Source of the DNA: Deltaproteobacteria bacterium
Lineage (GTDB): Bacteria; Desulfobacterota; Deferrisomatia; Deferrisomatales; JACRMM01
Assembly (NCBI GenBank): GCA_016214985.1
Contig: JACRMM010000072.1
Span: forward strand, 1 to 53,379
Direction of reading: 5' to 3'
DNA length: 53,379 bases
In this document: positions 1 to 8,032 of the stretch, one piece after another
How positions within the stretch are numbered: position 1 is the first letter of the stretch
Layout: each line of letters begins with the position of its first letter
Position numbers and translations under genes: made by a program
Notes under the pieces: model-generated
Seen by the model: the letters and a program-made list of their open reading frames with translations, nothing else
The model's database searches: none
What the model was told of the DNA's origin: nothing

Positions 1-159
1 CTCCTCGCCGGCGCCCACTACCTCATCGCCTGCGCCTTCTGCGCCTTCGTCTTCACCCACGCCTACCTCGCCACCCTCGGCCACACCCCCCTGGCCCACT
101 TCAAACCCATGTGGACCGGCTGGGAACGCGTCGAACAGCACGAGGCGAAACAGCATTGA
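1..159 (+). CDS. Cytochrome b-type membrane protein, C-terminal end only
   Basis: The window opens inside a reading frame that runs 52 codons to a TGA. The residues include a hydrophobic helix with internal His and Cys (AHYLIACAFCAFVFTHAYLA) followed by GHTPLAHFKPMWTGWE. This ending resembles the last transmembrane helix and C-terminal tail of di-heme cytochrome b subunits of the cytochrome b561 / thiosulfate-reductase cytochrome b class, in which a late helix carries a heme-ligating His. It probably acts in the inner membrane, passing electrons between the quinone pool and a periplasmic partner. The two following genes on the same strand (a heme-containing sensor-like protein and a small membrane protein) fit a respiratory setting, although a terminator separates them. 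Only the tail is visible, so the family call is moderate. Confidence 0.55.
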   Translation, partial: LLAGAHYLIACAFCAFVFTHAYLATLGHTPLAHFKPMWTGWERVEQHEAKQH

Positions 160-185
160 CACAGCCTGTTTCGGCAGATACACAA

Positions 186-222
186 GGCGAGCCGGTCCCG
201 ATGGCCGGCTCGCCGTTTCTTT
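186..222 (+). terminator. Rho-independent terminator after the cytochrome b gene
   Basis: A perfect 10-bp inverted repeat (GGCGAGCCGG / CCGGCTCGCC) with a 9-nt loop is followed by GTTTCTTT, 27 bases after the stop codon of the cytochrome b-type gene. It should end that transcript before the next gene. Confidence 0.8.
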
Positions 223-276
223 GCCGGGTGCGGCGCCCGTGACCACCAAGGCGGCGCCCCGAGCTCCGAGGTCCTC

Positions 277-1089
277 ATGACCGTCAAGACACTCGCCGCC
301 AAGGCCATCGTTCCCGTCGCCCTCTCGGTCACCGGGTTCGTGGTCATGTGCTGCATCCTGCTGTACTCCGTGATGAAGAGCGACATGGTCGCGGACACGG
401 TGCGTCACGAGACGAATCTGGCCGACACGATCATCAAATCCGCCCGATACGCGATGCTCAAGTCGGACCGCGAGGGGCTGCGCAACATCATTGACAACGT
501 CGGGGTTCAACAAGGCGTCGCGCACGTGCGGATCTTCAACAAGAAGGGGCTCATCATGTTTTCGGCGCGCCCCGACGAGCTCGCGCGCTACGTTGATCGC
601 AAGGCTCCCGGCTGTGTCGTGTGCCACGCGACCGACGTTCCGGTCACGACCATGGGCCCGATGGAGCACGCCCGTCGGTACGTGGACGAGGACGGACGGC
701 AGGTGCTGGCCATCACCGCGCCGGTCTACAACGAGCCGGCCTGCTACCAGGCCTCGTGCCATGTGCACCCGCCGGCGCAGAAGGTGCTGGGAACGCTGGA
801 CCTCGGCCTCTCCGCCGACCCCCTGGCCCGGACCCTTCGGGTCCTCAAGGGACGCATGATGCTGTTCAGCCTCATGGTCCTGCTGATCACCGTGGGGGGC
901 GTCTCGGCACTGCTGCGGCGAAACGTCTTCCTCCCGATCCGGCAGCTCGCCGAGGCGGCGCAGAGGTTGGAGCGGGGCGACACCCCGGTCGAGTTGCCGA
1001 GGAGCTCGGGCGAGATCGGACAGATTGCGGCGGCCCTGGAGCGAATGTCGCGCGCCCCGCACCCTCGGGACCCCGAAGGAAGAGGCTGA
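277..1089 (+). CDS. Two-heme periplasmic sensor domain plus HAMP, no output domain
   Basis: A 270-residue protein starting at an ATG preceded by GAGG. Helix 1 (about residues 8-32) is followed by a periplasmic domain with two c-type heme sites: CVVCH at 113-117 and an unusual CX4CH site (C156, C161, H162). Helix 2 lies at about 193-213 and a HAMP linker at about 214-262, then the chain stops eight residues later. Proteins of this layout normally continue into a histidine kinase, methyl-accepting or cyclase domain; here nothing follows and the next gene is unrelated. It therefore looks like a redox or ligand sensor lacking its output, either because the gene lost its 3' part or because it works with a separate partner. 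The sequence shows no frame in which a kinase continues. The heme sites are seen directly; the sensing role is inferred. Confidence 0.75.
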   Translation: MTVKTLAAKAIVPVALSVTGFVVMCCILLYSVMKSDMVADTVRHETNLADTIIKSARYAMLKSDREGLRNIIDNVGVQQGVAHVRIFNKKGLIMFSARPDELARYVDRKAPGCVVCHATDVPVTTMGPMEHARRYVDEDGRQVLAITAPVYNEPACYQASCHVHPPAQKVLGTLDLGLSADPLARTLRVLKGRMMLFSLMVLLITVGGVSALLRRNVFLPIRQLAEAAQRLERGDTPVELPRSSGEIGQIAAALERMSRAPHPRDPEGRG

Positions 1090-1129
1090 CGCCGGTGTCG
1101 ACAGCGCGACGCGAGAACGGGAGCTCCTG

Positions 1130-1657
1130 ATGGGGCCAGCCGACCGCACGCAGGCCGGCTCTCAGGCTCAGGGTGACACCGACCGGCTTCGGCGGGACTC
1201 CCAGGCGCGGATCCGTCGCCTTCGATCCCGCGGCAACTGGGGGATCTGGGGTCTGTGCACGTTCCTGGTCGTCAGCCTTGCGGCGCGAAGAGACTTCTCG
1301 TTCCTGCCGCCCCTGTCGGAGCGCACGCGGGACCTCCTGGGCGCCTCGCCTCCGGTGAATCTGATCAACATGGCGCTGGTCGCCTACAGTTTTTCGGCGC
1401 TCATCCTCACCCTGTCGCGGATGATGAGCGGCGCCGACACGTATCGGGGACTCTCCCACCTGGGGTATCTGACCGCTTTCTACGTCTTCTACCACTTCGC
1501 CGACGCCATGTCGGACAACTTCTGGGCCGTGTTTGCGGCCGGCGTTACCATTCTCGTTCTGGAGGGATACGGCCTGCGCACCCGCTGCGGCGAGCTGATC
1601 GAGGAGGAGCAGGAAAGGATCGCGCTCCGGGAGACCCGAGACCGCTTCGGTCCGTGA
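1130..1657 (+). CDS. Small membrane protein of unknown function (three or four helices)
   Basis: A 175-residue protein. The ATG at 1130 is chosen because GGGAGC lies just upstream; the open frame extends further 5' but overlaps the HAMP gene. After a basic N-terminus (about residues 1-40) there are hydrophobic segments at about 42-55, 79-98, 110-125 and 130-145, then an acidic, Glu-rich cytoplasmic tail. Notable stretches are LTLSRMMSGADTYRGLSHLGY and FYHFADAMSDNFWAVF. I have a faint memory of similar proteins annotated near menaquinol oxidoreductases in deltaproteobacteria, but this cannot be shown from the sequence. It lies 40 bases after the two-heme HAMP protein, probably co-transcribed, so a link to respiration or redox sensing is plausible but unproven. 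Confidence 0.6.
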   Translation: MGPADRTQAGSQAQGDTDRLRRDSQARIRRLRSRGNWGIWGLCTFLVVSLAARRDFSFLPPLSERTRDLLGASPPVNLINMALVAYSFSALILTLSRMMSGADTYRGLSHLGYLTAFYVFYHFADAMSDNFWAVFAAGVTILVLEGYGLRTRCGELIEEEQERIALRETRDRFGP

Positions 1658-1742
1658 CCGTCGCGCGCGGTGCCGACAAGCTGCAGGACGGGGCGGCCGG
1701 GCGGCCGACTCAAGGGGCGTCGAACCGTGGGGAGGCGGGGCG

Positions 1743-2309
1743 CTACCAACTCACGGTCAGGGTGGAGACTCCTCGCAGCTCGGGGGAACCGGCGTCGGGT
1801 CCGCCCACGGCGACCCGCCCTGGAATCCACTGCATGCCCATTCCGACCTCGACCCCGTCGGCAGGGATCCACGACGAGCCCGCCCCCATCCATGGATCGA
1901 CGGACAAGACCCGCTCTTCGGCGCCGCAACCCCGGCGCGTCGGCGTCGGCTCGCCACCCGGCAGGATGGCGCCAAGCCCTGCGAAGTTCCGGACATGGCC
2001 GGACGCCCTCCAGCACGTGCCAATCCCGGGGCTGCGCGACCTGGGAGAGGATCCCCCGAACTCCGCGACGCACAGACCGAACCCGGCGGGGCTTCGGTCC
2101 TGCTCCGCGGGCGGCGTCAAGAAGACGGCGTCGGCAGCGCCGGGATGTTGCGCCAACGCCTCGAAGAACCGGTCCACATCGGCGCAAGGGCGCAGGTCCA
2201 GGGCGTTCGCGGCCCTCGTCGCAGCCAGCGCCACGACGACGGCAAGCCACGCGGCCGTCTGAATCGCCCTGCGGACCCCGCTCGTCGGAGCCCCCTCGAT
2301 GCTTCTCAT
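1743..2309 (-). CDS. Secreted protein of unknown function
   Basis: A 188-residue product read leftward. The ATG at 2309 is chosen because GGGAGG sits at ideal spacing, although the frame is open about 100 codons further upstream. Residues 13-36 form a classical signal peptide (basic start, hydrophobic core AAWLAVVVALAATRA, likely cleavage after ANA). The mature part contains several Cys, many Gly and a C-terminus ending in Trp, a terminal aromatic residue as in many outer membrane beta-barrel proteins, although it is short for a barrel. I do not recognise the family. It converges with the membrane protein gene ending at 1657 and stands alone, with the tRNA-Glu gene on its other side. Confidence 0.55.
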   Translation of the reverse strand: MRSIEGAPTSGVRRAIQTAAWLAVVVALAATRAANALDLRPCADVDRFFEALAQHPGAADAVFLTPPAEQDRSPAGFGLCVAEFGGSSPRSRSPGIGTCWRASGHVRNFAGLGAILPGGEPTPTRRGCGAEERVLSVDPWMGAGSSWIPADGVEVGMGMQWIPGRVAVGGPDAGSPELRGVSTLTVSW

Positions 2310-2614
2310 CTCCGCCTCCCTTGACGGCGGCTGCCCGCCGCACGACCTTCCCGCCGCAGGTCTGTGCACCCTGCGTGCCACAGACCTCGCGCGTGACGGG
2401 GTCTCCCCACGGCAGGGGTGCGAAGCCGCACCCCGACCCTGGTCCGATTTCGTACCCGGGGCGACCGATCGCACAGGGTCGAACGCGCACCCCCGTTTTT
2501 CCCTTCCGTCGCCTGAGGTCCTCGTGTAGCATTTTGTCCCTTGTTCGACGGCAACCGGAGCCCCGGCCTGCCCGCGCGAACCCGGGACCCGTTGACACTG
2601 CACTGCGCGCATCC

Positions 2615-2692
2615 GTCCCCATCGTCTAGCTCGGCCCAGGACACCGGCCTTTCACGCCGGCGACGGGGGTTCAAATCCCCCTGGGGACGCCA
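2615..2692 (+). tRNA. tRNA-Glu (anticodon TTC), CCA encoded
   Basis: A 78-nt cloverleaf. The acceptor arm GTCCCCA pairs with TGGGGAC, followed by discriminator G and an encoded CCA. The anticodon stem CCGGC/GCCGG encloses the loop CTTTCAC, giving anticodon TTC (Glu). The T arm carries GGGGG-TTCAAAT-CCCCC. The arrangement is typical of bacterial tRNA-Glu. Confidence 0.95.
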
Positions 2693-2699
2693 CTCCATC

Positions 2700-2739
2700 C
2701 GCCCGTGCGAGCCCCCGCGCCCGCACGGGCGTTTCTTTT
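2700..2739 (+). terminator. Rho-independent terminator after tRNA-Glu
   Basis: The 9-bp inverted repeat GCCCGTGCG / CGCACGGGC is followed by GTTTCTTTT, eight bases after the tRNA CCA end. Confidence 0.75.
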
Positions 2740-2818
2740 CAGGCTCCTTCCGGCCCCGGGCGGCCGGCCGAACGCAGCTCGTCCCGCCCCGGACCTTCCC
2801 CGTACAGAGGACCTCTCA

Positions 2819-3835
2819 ATGAAGAACGCGCCCTGGTTCGCCCTCTCCCTCGCGCTCGCGGCCGCGCTGCCGATCGTCTCGTTCGCCGCCGCCGGCCAAC
2901 CCTCCGCCCAACCCGCCTCCAAACCGACGGCCAAGACGGCCGGCCCCAAGCCCGACCAGACGCTCGCCACCGTCAACGGCACGTCCATCACGCGGGCAGA
3001 GTTCGATCGGGCCCTCACGGTGGTTCAGCAGGGACCCCAAGGAGCCACGCCGCTGCCCCCGGAGCTGCGCACGAAGCTGCTCGATCAACTCGTGAACCAG
3101 GAAATCCTGTATCAGGAGGCGGCCAAGCACCCGCCCAAGGACTTCGACAAACAGATCGACGCGCAGCTTCAAGCGCTGAAGGCCCGCTTCCCGAACCCGG
3201 AGGCATTCCAGAAGGAGCTCGTTTCCAACGGCCTCACCGAGAAGTCGCTCCGGCAGATGGCAGGGCGTCAGGTGGCTGTCCAGAGCTACGTGGCCACCCG
3301 GATGGCGCCCTCGGTGAAGGTCACCGACGCCGAGGCCCGGACGTTCTACGACGCGAACCGTGACAAGATGAAGGTCCCCGAGCAGGTGAAGGCGAGCCAC
3401 ATCCTTCTCCTCGTCCCGCAAGGAGCGAAGCCCGAAGACAAGCAGAAGGCCCTGGCCAAGGCCAAGGACCTTCAGAAGCGCGCCTCCAAGGGGGAGGACT
3501 TCGCGAAGCTGGCCAAGGAGAACTCCCAGGACCCGGGCAGCAGGGACGCCGGCGGCGACCTCGGGTTCTTCAGCCGGGACCGGATGGTCGAGCCCTTCGC
3601 CAACGCTGCGTTCGCCCTCAAGATGGGCCAGGTGAGCGACGTGGTCGAGAGTCCCTTCGGCTACCACGTGATCAAGCTCACGGACCGAAAGGCGGCCAAG
3701 GAGCAGACGTTCGCCGAGGCCAAGGAGAAGATCCTTGCGTTTCTCAAGAACCGCGCTCTCTCGGAGGCCGTGGCCAAGAAGGTCGAAGGGCTGCGCAAGT
3801 CGAGCAAGGTCAAGGTGCTGATCGCCAACCCCTAG
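2819..3835 (+). CDS. Parvulin-type peptidyl-prolyl isomerase (PpiC/PrsA/SurA class), secreted
   Basis: A 338-residue exported foldase that speeds cis-trans isomerisation of prolyl bonds in extracytoplasmic proteins. The ATG at 2819 is preceded by AGAGG and begins a signal peptide (about residues 1-26). A Pro/Ala/Lys-rich linker follows, then a SurA-N-like region starting at TLATVNGTSITRAEFDRAL. The rotamase domain lies at about 200-300: VKASHILLLV, then EDFAKLAKENSQDPGSRDAG, GDLGFFSRDRMVEPFANAAF and SPFGYHVIKLTD, the usual parvulin blocks. The Cys common in the signal peptide of lipoprotein PrsA is absent, so the protein is probably soluble in the periplasm. It is a single-gene unit, with a terminator on each side. 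Confidence 0.9.
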   Translation: MKNAPWFALSLALAAALPIVSFAAAGQPSAQPASKPTAKTAGPKPDQTLATVNGTSITRAEFDRALTVVQQGPQGATPLPPELRTKLLDQLVNQEILYQEAAKHPPKDFDKQIDAQLQALKARFPNPEAFQKELVSNGLTEKSLRQMAGRQVAVQSYVATRMAPSVKVTDAEARTFYDANRDKMKVPEQVKASHILLLVPQGAKPEDKQKALAKAKDLQKRASKGEDFAKLAKENSQDPGSRDAGGDLGFFSRDRMVEPFANAAFALKMGQVSDVVESPFGYHVIKLTDRKAAKEQTFAEAKEKILAFLKNRALSEAVAKKVEGLRKSSKVKVLIANP

Positions 3836-3858
3836 TCTGCGACCGCCAGCCGGCGTCC

Positions 3859-3897
3859 GAGGGCCGTCTCCCGACCGGGAGGCGGCCCTCCTCGTTT
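3859..3897 (+). terminator. Rho-independent terminator after the parvulin gene
   Basis: A long, almost perfect inverted repeat (GAGGGCCGTCTCCC / GGGAGGCGGCCCTC, 4-nt loop) is followed by CTCGTTT, starting 23 bases after the stop codon. Confidence 0.8.
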
Positions 3898-4085
3898 CCG
3901 GCACAGGGACGCCGGGCCCCCCGGCACCTGACGTCATCCTCCCGCCGCGGGTCGGGACGCATTCCCGAGAGGCGGAAAAGGATTCCTTGACCGTCTGGGA
4001 GTTGAGGCCTAGAAAGAAGAGAGGTGCCGTCGCCCGTTCCCAGCGCTCGATGTCGGCCTACTCACCCCCTCGCAGGAGCAGTCCG

Positions 4086-5051
4086 ATGAAAGCGTCCCGC
4101 CCAAAGCCGCCCATCCCGGAACCCCTTCCCCTCAAGCACTCCTTTTCCAAGGGCTGCCACTACGAGAACATGAAGGGTACGTACGAGGTGCTTTCCCTTG
4201 ACGGCAACACCATGCGCATTCGGTGGGAAAACGGCGAGGAGAGCGAAACCGACGTCAAGCTTCAGGACCGCATCCTGAGCCGTTTTGAGCGGGAGGTGCG
4301 GGCCGCCAAGGCACGTCCGGGTACCCGGCAGGCAGACGCCGATCCGGATTTCACGTCGCACTTCGGGCCGTGCTTTCGCGGCCTGACGCCGACGGACTTC
4401 ACCCTCGACACCGCCGAGACGACCTGGAGGTCTCGGACCAGCGGGATTGGAAGCGCGGTGACGCAGGAGTTCCAGGCCAGCGAGTTCTGTTTCGCCTTCT
4501 GGGTCCCGTTTCGCAAACCCATGATTCTCTGGACGGACGTCGACCGGAGGATCGGGAGCGCCGCTCAGGTCCAGACCGGCTTCTTTTGCCGGCTGGACGA
4601 GGCCCGAGCGTACTATGGGTTCTTCGTCGAGCGCTCGAGCGAGGCGGACGGAAAGGGCGACTGGCACCGCCTTCTGGAGTGGCTGACCGTCCCCGAGCAG
4701 GAAGCGTGGCTCCGATCCCTGGCCACGGAACACGCCCTGAGAATCTTCGACGGCCGAGATCCATCTTCGTTCCTGGAGGCGTCCGGGGCCCAATGGGTAT
4801 GGACCGAGGGCGGCTGCCTCACCGACGTGCCGAGTCTGGCAGCGTTTCTCGCGACCCGGCCTGCCGAGCCCGGGACCGTCCTCGAGTGCGCCGTCGTCGT
4901 CGAGAAGGACCGCGCCGTGCGCCGGGCACTGAAGGTCGGGCGCGACATCGCCCAGGCGTTCGAGCTTCTCCTGCCCCTCTACCGCGCCTGCCTGGGAGCG
5001 GGAGCGGAGCGCAAGCCGAGCACCCCGGCCCGGAGGCGCGCAGCGAGCTGA
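4086..5051 (+). CDS. Protein of unknown function, cytoplasmic
   Basis: A 321-residue protein. The ATG at 4086 is preferred over the upstream GTG/ATG codons because AGGAG lies eight bases upstream. No signal peptide or membrane segment is seen. The first ~60 residues (KGTYEVLSLDGNTMRIRWEN) look like a small SH3/Tudor-like beta-barrel that could bind protein or nucleic acid, a fold impression only. The middle is rich in Trp and Phe (FCFAFWVPFRKPMILWTDVD) and the end is basic (ARRRAAS). I do not recognise the family. Two very small genes and a YheU-family gene follow on the same strand within 450 bases. Confidence 0.6.
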   Translation: MKASRPKPPIPEPLPLKHSFSKGCHYENMKGTYEVLSLDGNTMRIRWENGEESETDVKLQDRILSRFEREVRAAKARPGTRQADADPDFTSHFGPCFRGLTPTDFTLDTAETTWRSRTSGIGSAVTQEFQASEFCFAFWVPFRKPMILWTDVDRRIGSAAQVQTGFFCRLDEARAYYGFFVERSSEADGKGDWHRLLEWLTVPEQEAWLRSLATEHALRIFDGRDPSSFLEASGAQWVWTEGGCLTDVPSLAAFLATRPAEPGTVLECAVVVEKDRAVRRALKVGRDIAQAFELLLPLYRACLGAGAERKPSTPARRRAAS

Positions 5052-5145
5052 ACTCTTGCGCGGGCGCCTACGGGTTGCCCGCCCACGGGCGCGCCGCTCC
5101 TGGGAGACCGGTGAACCCATCCCTCTCCCGGCTGGAAGGCAGAGC

Positions 5146-5328
5146 ATGCAAGGACCCGATGTGGTAAGCGAACTCTACGACGACGACTCGGGCATCGTGT
5201 ACCGCGTGCTTGCCTACCGTGAGCTCACCCGGGCCGAGGTCGTGCGGGAAGTCCAACGGGCGCTGCGCCTGCGCGATGAAAAGCCGAAGCGGGGCGCTTT
5301 CCTTACGTTCCGGACCTCCATCACCTGA
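5146..5328 (+). CDS. Small protein of unknown function (60 aa)
   Basis: The ATG at 5146 is preceded by GGAAGG at good spacing; the longer open frame upstream has poor composition. The product is a 60-residue soluble protein with an acidic first half (ELYDDDSGIVYRVLAYRELT) and a basic second half (RALRLRDEKPKRG). No known domain is recognised. It is probably co-transcribed with the next two small genes. Confidence 0.5.
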   Translation: MQGPDVVSELYDDDSGIVYRVLAYRELTRAEVVREVQRALRLRDEKPKRGAFLTFRTSIT

Positions 5329-5375
5329 GGATCTTCAGGTCCTCTCCACCGCTCCACGGACCGCGAGGGAAGACG

Positions 5376-5468
5376 ATGGCCAAGGGAAGAGACAAGGGGC
5401 ACAAAGAAGAAAAGAAGAAACCGAAAGACAAGAAGAAGCCGAAGGACGGGCCGTCAGGCAAGAAATAG
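5376..5468 (+). CDS. Lysine-rich micro-protein (30 aa)
   Basis: An ATG after GAGGGAAG opens a 30-codon frame ending in TAG. Almost half of the residues are Lys (KEEKKKPKDKKKPKDG), in a repeating KKPKD pattern. Such peptides can bind nucleic acid or acidic partners, but no function can be assigned. The clear ribosome binding site and position between two other small same-strand genes support it as real, though low-complexity sequence of this length can arise by chance. Confidence 0.4.
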   Translation: MAKGRDKGHKEEKKKPKDKKKPKDGPSGKK

Positions 5469-5489
5469 ACGTCCGGCGTCAGAGACCAC

Positions 5490-5732
5490 ATGGTGATCCC
5501 CCACCGGCAACTGACCGCCGAGGCCCTGCGGGGCGTCATCGAAGAGTTCGTGTCGCGGGAGGGCACGGATTACGGCGGCGTGACCGTTTGCCTGGCGCAC
5601 AAGGTCCAGGAAGTCCGGGACCAACTCGACCGGGGAGACGCCGTCGTGGTCTTCGACGACGATACGAATTCCTGCAACATCGTTGCTCGTCCCAACGTTC
5701 CGCGGCAGCTCCCTCCGCACCTTCCCCGCTGA
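5490..5732 (+). CDS. YheU / UPF0270 family protein
   Basis: An 80-residue protein. The N-terminal 66 residues carry the family pattern: MVIPHRQLTAEALRGVIEEF, then REGTDYGG, a KVQEVRDQL segment, RGDAVVVFDD and CNIV. YheU proteins are small, cytoplasmic and of unknown biochemical function. The last ~14 residues (RPNVPRQLPPHLPR) are unlike the family and may come from a shifted stop. There is no strong ribosome binding site in front of the ATG, so translation may be coupled to the lysine-rich micro-gene 21 bases upstream. Confidence 0.8.
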   Translation: MVIPHRQLTAEALRGVIEEFVSREGTDYGGVTVCLAHKVQEVRDQLDRGDAVVVFDDDTNSCNIVARPNVPRQLPPHLPR

Positions 5733-6257
5733 CTCGCCTCCGCCAGGACCTGCTCCACGGCCTCCCCATCGATGGGTTGATCTCCCGGGCGAACGAACGG
5801 GTCATCGCCGCCGCGCCGTCGCAGGCAACCAGCCGAAACCGCTTCCCGCAACGCTCCGCGGCATCCGACCGTCCCCATTTCATCCCTCGGGGTGACCGAC
5901 GGTCATGGGCCACTCAGGACGTCCCGGCCGCCTCCGGGGCCCACCTCTTCACGGCTGAGAGCGTCGTGTCGGCGACCGCAGTGAGCGTTCCGCCCCCCCC
6001 GGAAAACGCGCAGGCGCCGGGTTGGACGGCCGTGTCGACTCGTCGTCCCCGATCGTTACGGCGGCGTTAGGCGGCCCCCTGATGCTTCCGCCGGCCTCAC
6101 CGGTTCCTCGTGCGGAGCCGACACGGGCGGCCTCCCCGGGACCGACGGGCATCGGCCCTCACGCTCGCCCGACCGCCAGCCAGCTGACGGCCCGCTCAGA
6201 AGGCAGCCCCCTGGCAGCCCTCTCATCCGCCCGGTTGAGCCCTCTGCCCACGTATGA
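5733..6257. other. Gene-free stretch containing one interspersed repeat copy
   Basis: About 525 bases without a convincing gene; the open frames here have poor composition and no ribosome binding sites. It holds one copy of an interspersed repeat (5782-5909). The rest looks like degraded sequence in front of the broken PAS gene and may be what remains of that gene's missing 5' part, although no CheB or CheR motif can be read in it. Confidence 0.5.
5782..5909 (+). repeat. Interspersed repeat, copy 1 (~128 bp)
   Basis: This stretch is clearly related to 9073-9202, in the same orientation. Shared blocks include CCCGGGCGAACGAA, CATCGCCG-CGCGCCGTCGCA-GCAACC, a CGAAACCGC/CAAAACCGC block and a closing GGGGTGACCG...CATGGG. 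The two copies differ by scattered substitutions and small indels. Both lie between genes, and neither carries a gene. Confidence 0.65.
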
Positions 6258-6817
6258 ATGTGCTCAATGTGTGGCGACCCCTGCGAGCGCCCGTCGATCT
6301 CCAACGAAGAGCTCCAATCCACCAACGAAGAGCTCACCACGTCGCGCGAAGAGATGCAGTCCATGAACGAGGAGCTCAAGACGCTCAATGCCGAGCTCAC
6401 CTCCAAGGTCGAAGAGCTGTCGCGCACGAGCGCCGACATGAAGAACCTCCTGGACAGCACGGAGATCGCCACCGTCTTCCTGGACGCCGCCCTCAACGTT
6501 CGGCGTTTCACGAGCCGTGTGACCAGCATCTTCAGGGTCATCCCCGGCAACGTGGGGCGCCCTTCAGCGACCTCGCCTCTTCTCTCGTCTACCCGGAGCT
6601 CGCCGCCAACGCCCGCGAGGCGCTGCGGACCCTGGCCGTCCACGAAGAGCAGGCGGCCACCCAAGACGGCCACTGGTACCAGGTGCGCATCATGCCCTAT
6701 CGGACGCTGGAAGACCGCATCGACGGGGTCGTGACCACCTTCACGGACATCACCGCGTCCGAGACGTTGGAGGCGGAGCTGCGCGCGGACCCAGCGCGCA
6801 GGGAGGGGACCTCGTGA
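6258..6817 (+). pseudogene. Remnant of a CheB/CheR-fusion-type PAS protein (truncated and frameshifted)
   Basis: From about 6298 the frame encodes the coiled-coil of CheB-CheR fusion proteins (EELQSTNEELTTSREEMQSM, then NEELKTLNAELTSKVEEL). It continues into the PAS domain (NLLDSTEIATVFLDAALNVR, RRFTSRVTSIFRVIPGNVGR). At about 6557 the frame breaks: the matching continuation (PFSDLASSLVYPELAANARE, QVRIMPYRTLEDRIDGVVTT, FTDIT) is in another frame, so about one base was lost. The methylesterase and methyltransferase domains that should precede the coiled-coil are missing altogether. In intact form such proteins act in chemotaxis-like signalling; this one cannot. Its last codons overlap the start of the next broken kinase, as expected for an old operon. 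Confidence 0.8.
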
Positions 6818-7681
6818 GCCGAGCGGAGAGCTCCGGAGACCTGCGCCGCCGCGCCCAGAAACGTCTCAAGGAGCGTCCCCCGGGCGACGACGCTTCACGG
6901 GACCGAAGAAGCTGTTCTCGCCCAACCGCAACTGCACCAAGGACCGGCGCGTGCTCCACTGCGAGTGGTACAACTCGGTGGTGTTCGACGTGAACGGGCA
7001 GATGGCCTCTGTGCTGTCGCTCGTGCTCGACGTCACCGAGCGCAAGCGCTACGAAGCAGAGCTGGTCCGGGCCAGGGAAGCCGCCGACGCAGCGAACAAG
7101 GCAAAGAGCGAGTTCCTGGCCATGAGGAGCCACGAGATCCGAACCCCGATGAACGGCATCATCGGAATGAAACCGATCGAGGTCGACGAGGTTCACCGCG
7201 TCCTCTCCGAGGTGGCGGGACGCACGGCGGCTCCGGGTGGACGACGCACCCCGCCGTGGCGTTGACGGTAGGTCCGAGAGACGACGGGCCGGAACAGCAA
7301 TGAGCTCCGGGGCGCCTCCGGAGAGAAATGGGGGCCCCCAGCCGCGATCCACGCCAAGCTGCGAGAGAACCCCACACTCCTCCTGGGGCTCACCACCATC
7401 TTCTTGTGGGACTCTCCGGGGCAGCTCACGGAACTGCGAGACGCCGTCAAGAACGCCTCTGCCACAGAGATCGAGCGAATCGCCACAGCATCCGGGGCAC
7501 CGTTCTGGCCTTTGGGGCCAGCCGATCCGCGGAGAGCGCCCGCCGCCTGGAGGCCTGCGCCCGAGAAGGCCGGTTGACGGACGCACCGGCACTCTGCGCG
7601 AGCCTGGAGCATGAGGTCCAACGGCTAGCAGAGCACCTGGCCGAGGTGTCGGGACTCGGGTGTCCCGCCCCCGGCTCCTGA
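6814..7681 (+). pseudogene. Remnant of a PAS hybrid histidine kinase with receiver and Hpt domains
   Basis: Pieces appear in the order of a hybrid kinase but with deletions. A GTG at 6814 begins a typical N-terminus (DLRRRAQKRLKERPPG). A PAS end follows from about 6910 (CEWYNSVVFDVNG, LDVTERKRYEAELVRAREAA), then the HisKA phosphoacceptor box (SEFLAMRSHEIRTPMNGIIG, with the His). Directly after GIIGM the frame jumps to what looks like the end of a receiver domain (KPIEVDEVHRVLSEVAG), so the ATPase domain and most of the receiver are deleted. From about 7340 to 7681 an Hpt-like region can be read across a frameshift (FLWDSPGQLTELRDAV, then ARRLEACAREGRLTDA and LEHEVQRLAEHLAEVSG). No functional kinase can be made. 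Confidence 0.75.
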
Positions 7682-8032
7682 CCTCGTTCCCCCGAACCGC
7701 ACCCTCTCAACGTCTTGTCGGTCGACGCGGAGGAGGACGGCGCTCGGAAGCTCGGCAAGGGTGGCGGCGGGAACAACTCCGCAAACCCCTCTCAATATCA
7801 CAACGACACCTCTTTAGACTTCACATAGTTGCCTGATTCCGGTCAGAAGCAAGAGCGGACATTTCATCTGATTCCGGGGACCTGAGGAAACGCGTGAGGG
7901 AGCCGCAACGACCCGATGGCCGATCGAATACTTCGTATACCCTAGCGGGTAAATCGGGTCTGACCCCCTAGAAGTGCCTACCCCTCCTCTCTATAGTGGC
8001 CTCCTCGAACTCGACTAGCCCAGGAGGCAGCC
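7682..8032 (+). other. Upstream region of the RpoS-like sigma factor gene
   Basis: About 350 bases with no gene. It is more AT-rich than its surroundings, as expected for a control region. TATAGT at about 7994 is a possible -10 element, but no -35 element stands at a normal distance, so no promoter is called. A short direct repeat (TGATTCCGG) occurs twice, about 40 bases apart. Confidence 0.4.

Noticed and set aside
2592..2597. TTGACA as the -35 element of the tRNA-Glu promoter
   Set aside because: A -10 at the normal distance would lie inside the tRNA, so this hexamer cannot drive it.
1658..2629. Overlapping open frames on both strands (319, 335 and 377 codons)
   Set aside because: Only the - strand frame at 1743-2309 has a good ribosome binding site and a signal peptide. 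The others are Arg/Pro-rich shadows.
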